Source: UBA7887 sp964408735 (GTDB lineage Bacteria > Pseudomonadota > Alphaproteobacteria > UBA7887). Taken from it: a stretch of 35,158 bases of DNA. Location: positions 1-35,158 of the forward strand of contig CAYPAX010000045.1 of assembly GCA_964408735.1 (NCBI GenBank), written 5' to 3'. Numbering within the stretch: position 1 is the first letter of the stretch; each line of letters begins with the position of its first letter. The notes beneath the pieces were generated by a model. It worked only from the letters and a program-made list of their open reading frames with translations. It searched no databases and had not been told where the DNA came from. Below, piece after piece: positions 33,221 through 35,158 of the stretch. A program made the position numbers and the translations under genes.

Positions 33221-33613
33221 CAGCACCACGAGCGTGAAGAGCTTGCGCGTGCCGCGGTGCCAGTCCGGCGCCTGCCCGCTGGAGACCGCACGGCGGTCGG
33301 CGATGAAGACCGCGAAAAACCCCAGCCCGAGGACAATCAGCCGCGGTCCGGGCTGTACCAGGCCGAGCGCCAGCCAGGCGACGAGCACCATCACGGCAGC
33401 AAAGACGTAAGAGTTCCATGCCTTGTCGTCGCGGGCCACGGCCAGGCCCCAGTGGACGGCGCCGGCGAAGGCCAGCAGCACGGCGCCGTAGTTGAGTAGG
33501 TAGATGTAGGCCGTGAGCTTGACCGTGGTCGAGCCGAAGACCATGGCCAGCGCACAGGCCGGCAGGGGCGCCGCCAGCGCCAGGATAGTCCAGAATGCGG
33601 CGCGGGGTGGCAT
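33173..33613 (-). CDS. Small integral membrane protein, DUF3429-like
   Basis: Encodes 146 residues with four or five hydrophobic helices. LTAYIYLLNYGAVLLAFAGAVHWGLAV is the conserved core of the DUF3429 group as I know it; the function of that group is unknown. Start 33613 overlaps the stop of the pterin dehydratase gene (TGATG), so they are co-translated. The 3' end overlaps the convergent TAXI gene by 48 bases. Confidence 0.65.
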   Translation of the reverse strand: MPPRAAFWTILALAAPLPACALAMVFGSTTVKLTAYIYLLNYGAVLLAFAGAVHWGLAVARDDKAWNSYVFAAVMVLVAWLALGLVQPGPRLIVLGLGFFAVFIADRRAVSSGQAPDWHRGTRKLFTLVVLLSLSLAFAAVRYGSG

Positions 33614-33897
33614 CACAAGCTGTCCATGAAGCGGGCCAGGGCGATATCGCGCTCGCTGACGCCGTCGACGTCGTGGCTGGCCAGGGTGACGGCCACGCGA
33701 TTGTAGACATTGGCCCATTCCGGGTGATGGTCCATCTTCTCCGCCATCAGGGCCACGCGCGCCATCCAGCCGAAGGCGGCGTTGAAGTCGGCGAATTGGT
33801 AGGTCTTGGTGATCGCCTCACGCCCGTCAGCGCGGGACCAGCCGTCAAGCCCGTTCAGCGCGGCGTCGATCGCTGCGGTATCCATCTTATCGGCCAT
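33613..33897 (-). CDS. phhB: Pterin-4a-carbinolamine dehydratase (PCD/DCoH)
   Basis: Encodes 94 residues, typical size. KMDHHPEWANVYNRVAVTLASHD carries the catalytic histidines of the E/KxxHHPxWxxxYN motif, and the rest matches the family. It dehydrates 4a-hydroxytetrahydrobiopterin, recycling the cofactor of aromatic amino-acid hydroxylases. GGAGGGAG lies right before ATG 33897; a Met four codons upstream overlaps that site and is not preferred. Coupled by TGATG to the membrane-protein gene. No hydroxylase is nearby. Confidence 0.93.
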   Translation of the reverse strand: MADKMDTAAIDAALNGLDGWSRADGREAITKTYQFADFNAAFGWMARVALMAEKMDHHPEWANVYNRVAVTLASHDVDGVSERDIALARFMDSL

Positions 33898-33952
33898 GTC
33901 TCCCTCCATGACTGTGTTATGCAGGGTGTATACCAAGAGATCAGGAATGCCC

Positions 33953-34336
33953 ATGCGCGCGCCAAGCCTTGCCGACATCCAGGCCATCGCCGAAGCGGAG
34001 ATTGCCGCCATCCCGCAAGCCTTGCGGCACCAGGCGGGCAATATCGCCGTCCAGGTCGTGGATTTCCCCGACGCGGAGGTCTGCGAGGCAATGGAGCTGG
34101 AAAGCCCGTTCGATCTGCTCGGCCTCTATACCGGCGAGGCGCTGACCGAGCGCAGTGTCAGCCAGCCAGCGTCGGAGCCCGACATGGTGCAGCTCTACCG
34201 CCGGCCCTTGCTCGACTACTGGTGCGAAAGCGAAGCGGCGCTTGCCGACGTCGTCCGCTACGTCCTGATCCACGAGATCGGCCACCACTTCGGCTATTCC
34301 GACGACGAGATGGACGCCCTGCAGGGCGAGCCTTAG
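33953..34336 (+). CDS. Minimal zinc metallopeptidase-like protein (zincin, HExxH)
   Basis: Encodes about 127 residues. LIHEIGHHFGYSDDEMD is HExxHHxG with a downstream Asp as probable third ligand, as in small MPN-independent minimal metallopeptidases (PF06262-type). The N-terminal half (AEAEIAAIPQALRHQAGNIAVQVVDFP) matches that family. AGGA lies 6 bases before ATG 33953; ATG 33947 is possible. It is divergent from the pterin dehydratase gene, and its stop overlaps the convergent aldolase stop. No substrate is known for the family. Confidence 0.82.
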   Translation: MRAPSLADIQAIAEAEIAAIPQALRHQAGNIAVQVVDFPDAEVCEAMELESPFDLLGLYTGEALTERSVSQPASEPDMVQLYRRPLLDYWCESEAALADVVRYVLIHEIGHHFGYSDDEMDALQGEP

Positions 34337-35158
34337 CGCCCCGCCGCCTTTGCCGCCGCGGCGACGCCTTCGGGCAAGGTGACGTCGAAGCCGATGGTGA
34401 CGAACGTAAAGCCCTGCGCCAGGCGTTTGGCCACGGTCTCGGCGTTGGTGGTGATGCCGATGGGCACGCCGGCCGCTTGCGCAGCGCTCACGGCGCGCTG
34501 GATCTCCGCTTCCACCTCGGGCACGCCGCTTTGGCCGAGATAGCCCATGTCCGCATGCAGATCGGCCGGGCCGAGAAACAGTGCGCCGACGCCGGGCACG
34601 GCGGCGATCTCCGCCAGCGCGTCGATCGCCCGCGTGGTCTCGATCTGCGCCACCAGCAAGAGCTCGCCGTCGGGCAGCAGCGGCCAGAGGTCGGCGCGCC
34701 GCGCATAGTCCGCCCCCGACAGGCCCCAGGCGATGGAGGCGAGCAGGGGCCCGTAGCCGCGCACGCCACGAGGCTCCTGGGCCGGGGAATCATGCGCCGG
34801 CGGATAGCGCATGGCGATGGCGACGTTGCGGGCCTGCTCGGCGCTGTTGACATGCGGCACCATGACCCCGAAGGCGCCGGCGTCGAGCGCCTGCTTGATC
34901 ATCCACTGGTTGGCATGGATCTCCCTGCCGTTGGCCGGCACGCGGACGATCGGCGCGGCGGCGAAGCTGCCGTCGGCGCTGCGCATGTTGAGGATGAACT
35001 GCACCAGCGCCTCGCCGTTCCAGGGCCGATGCTCCATGTCGATGAGCACGAAATCGAGCCCGGAATTGCCGAGGATGCGGGCATTGAGGACATCGCGCTC
35101 GAAGGCGAAGACGCCCAGCGCCGGCTCGCCCGCCGCCAGGCGCGCGATGGCCGGATTG
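34333..35158 (-). CDS. HpaI/HpcH-family aldolase (partial, runs off the right edge)
   Basis: The frame is open from the window's right edge to the stop at 34333, so the 5' end is missing; it reads on the minus strand from ...LAAGEPALGVFAFERD to VLIDMEHRPWNGEALVQF. LIDMEH is the family motif whose Glu binds a divalent metal. GAFGVMVPHVNSAEQA and FLGPADLHADMG (Asp-containing) are the other signatures. Class II aldolases of this group cleave 2-keto-3-deoxy sugar acids or 4-hydroxy-2-ketoheptane-dioate to pyruvate or a semialdehyde. Combined with the nearby enolase-superfamily dehydratase it suggests acid-sugar breakdown. Confidence 0.88.
   Translation of the reverse strand, partial: NPAIARLAAGEPALGVFAFERDVLNARILGNSGLDFVLIDMEHRPWNGEALVQFILNMRSADGSFAAAPIVRVPANGREIHANQWMIKQALDAGAFGVMVPHVNSAEQARNVAIAMRYPPAHDSPAQEPRGVRGYGPLLASIAWGLSGADYARRADLWPLLPDGELLLVAQIETTRAIDALAEIAAVPGVGALFLGPADLHADMGYLGQSGVPEVEAEIQRAVSAAQAAGVPIGITTNAETVAKRLAQGFTFVTIGFDVTLPEGVAAAAKAAGR

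Noticed and set aside
1..35158. CRISPR arrays, tRNA or rRNA genes, insertion sequences
   Set aside because: No regular short repeats, no tRNA cloverleaf with its conserved TTCGA loop, no rRNA sequence, and no transposase motif were seen on reading; a covariance-model scan was not possible.

Overview
The window is GC-rich, tightly packed bacterial DNA with frequent GTG and TTG starts, many ATGA/TGATG stop-start overlaps and purine-rich ribosome sites. The gene types (a Liv-type ABC importer, a PQQ alcohol dehydrogenase with a lanthanide-type metal site, a TAXI solute-binding protein) fit an alphaproteobacterium. This is inference from gene content and style; there is no rRNA or other marker gene here.

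The left two thirds (about 121-22111) is a surface-glycan locus. It opens with a plus-strand methyltransferase and a GT4 glycosyltransferase. A nine-gene minus-strand operon follows (10695 down to 2044): a SIS sugar isomerase, a GmhB-like HAD phosphatase, a small transaldolase, two NDP-sugar epimerases, a nucleotidylyltransferase-sugar kinase fusion with its domains in the reverse order to HldE, a Gfo/Idh/MocA oxidoreductase, a UDP-glucose-dehydrogenase-like protein whose catalytic Cys is Asn, and an SDR whose catalytic Lys is His. Together they look like a pathway that makes and activates a heptose-like phosphosugar and then modifies it. Across a gene-poor divergent region (10696-11272) with a probable gene remnant, a plus-strand operon starts: TPP-dependent E1 alpha and beta subunits without E2/E3, two DegT aminotransferases, a PIG-L deacetylase and a GT2 glycosyltransferase. 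A Nudix hydrolase on the opposite strand, two further GT2 enzymes (one of the membrane-bound polyprenyl-phosphate type) and a 703-residue membrane protein with a C-terminal discoidin-like domain complete the locus.

The right third is metabolic. A five-gene minus-strand operon, livK-livH-livM-livG-livF (27066 down to 22108), encodes a branched-chain-amino-acid-type ABC importer. Upstream of it on the same strand is a secreted PQQ alcohol dehydrogenase with its own intrinsic terminator (27167-27197). Then come a secreted NTF2/SnoaL-like protein, a Tat-exported Rieske protein, an enolase-superfamily dehydratase, a membrane-anchored TAXI protein with no permease, a small membrane protein (DUF3429-like), a pterin carbinolamine dehydratase, a minimal HExxH metallopeptidase, and an HpaI-type aldolase that runs off the right edge.

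The most unusual content is the heptose-like operon, with its reversed fusion and its dehydrogenase-like proteins lacking catalytic residues, and its juxtaposition with an E1-only TPP enzyme and two aminotransferases. This suggests an uncommon, possibly carbon-branched or amino-heptose, sugar. The final product cannot be named from sequence.
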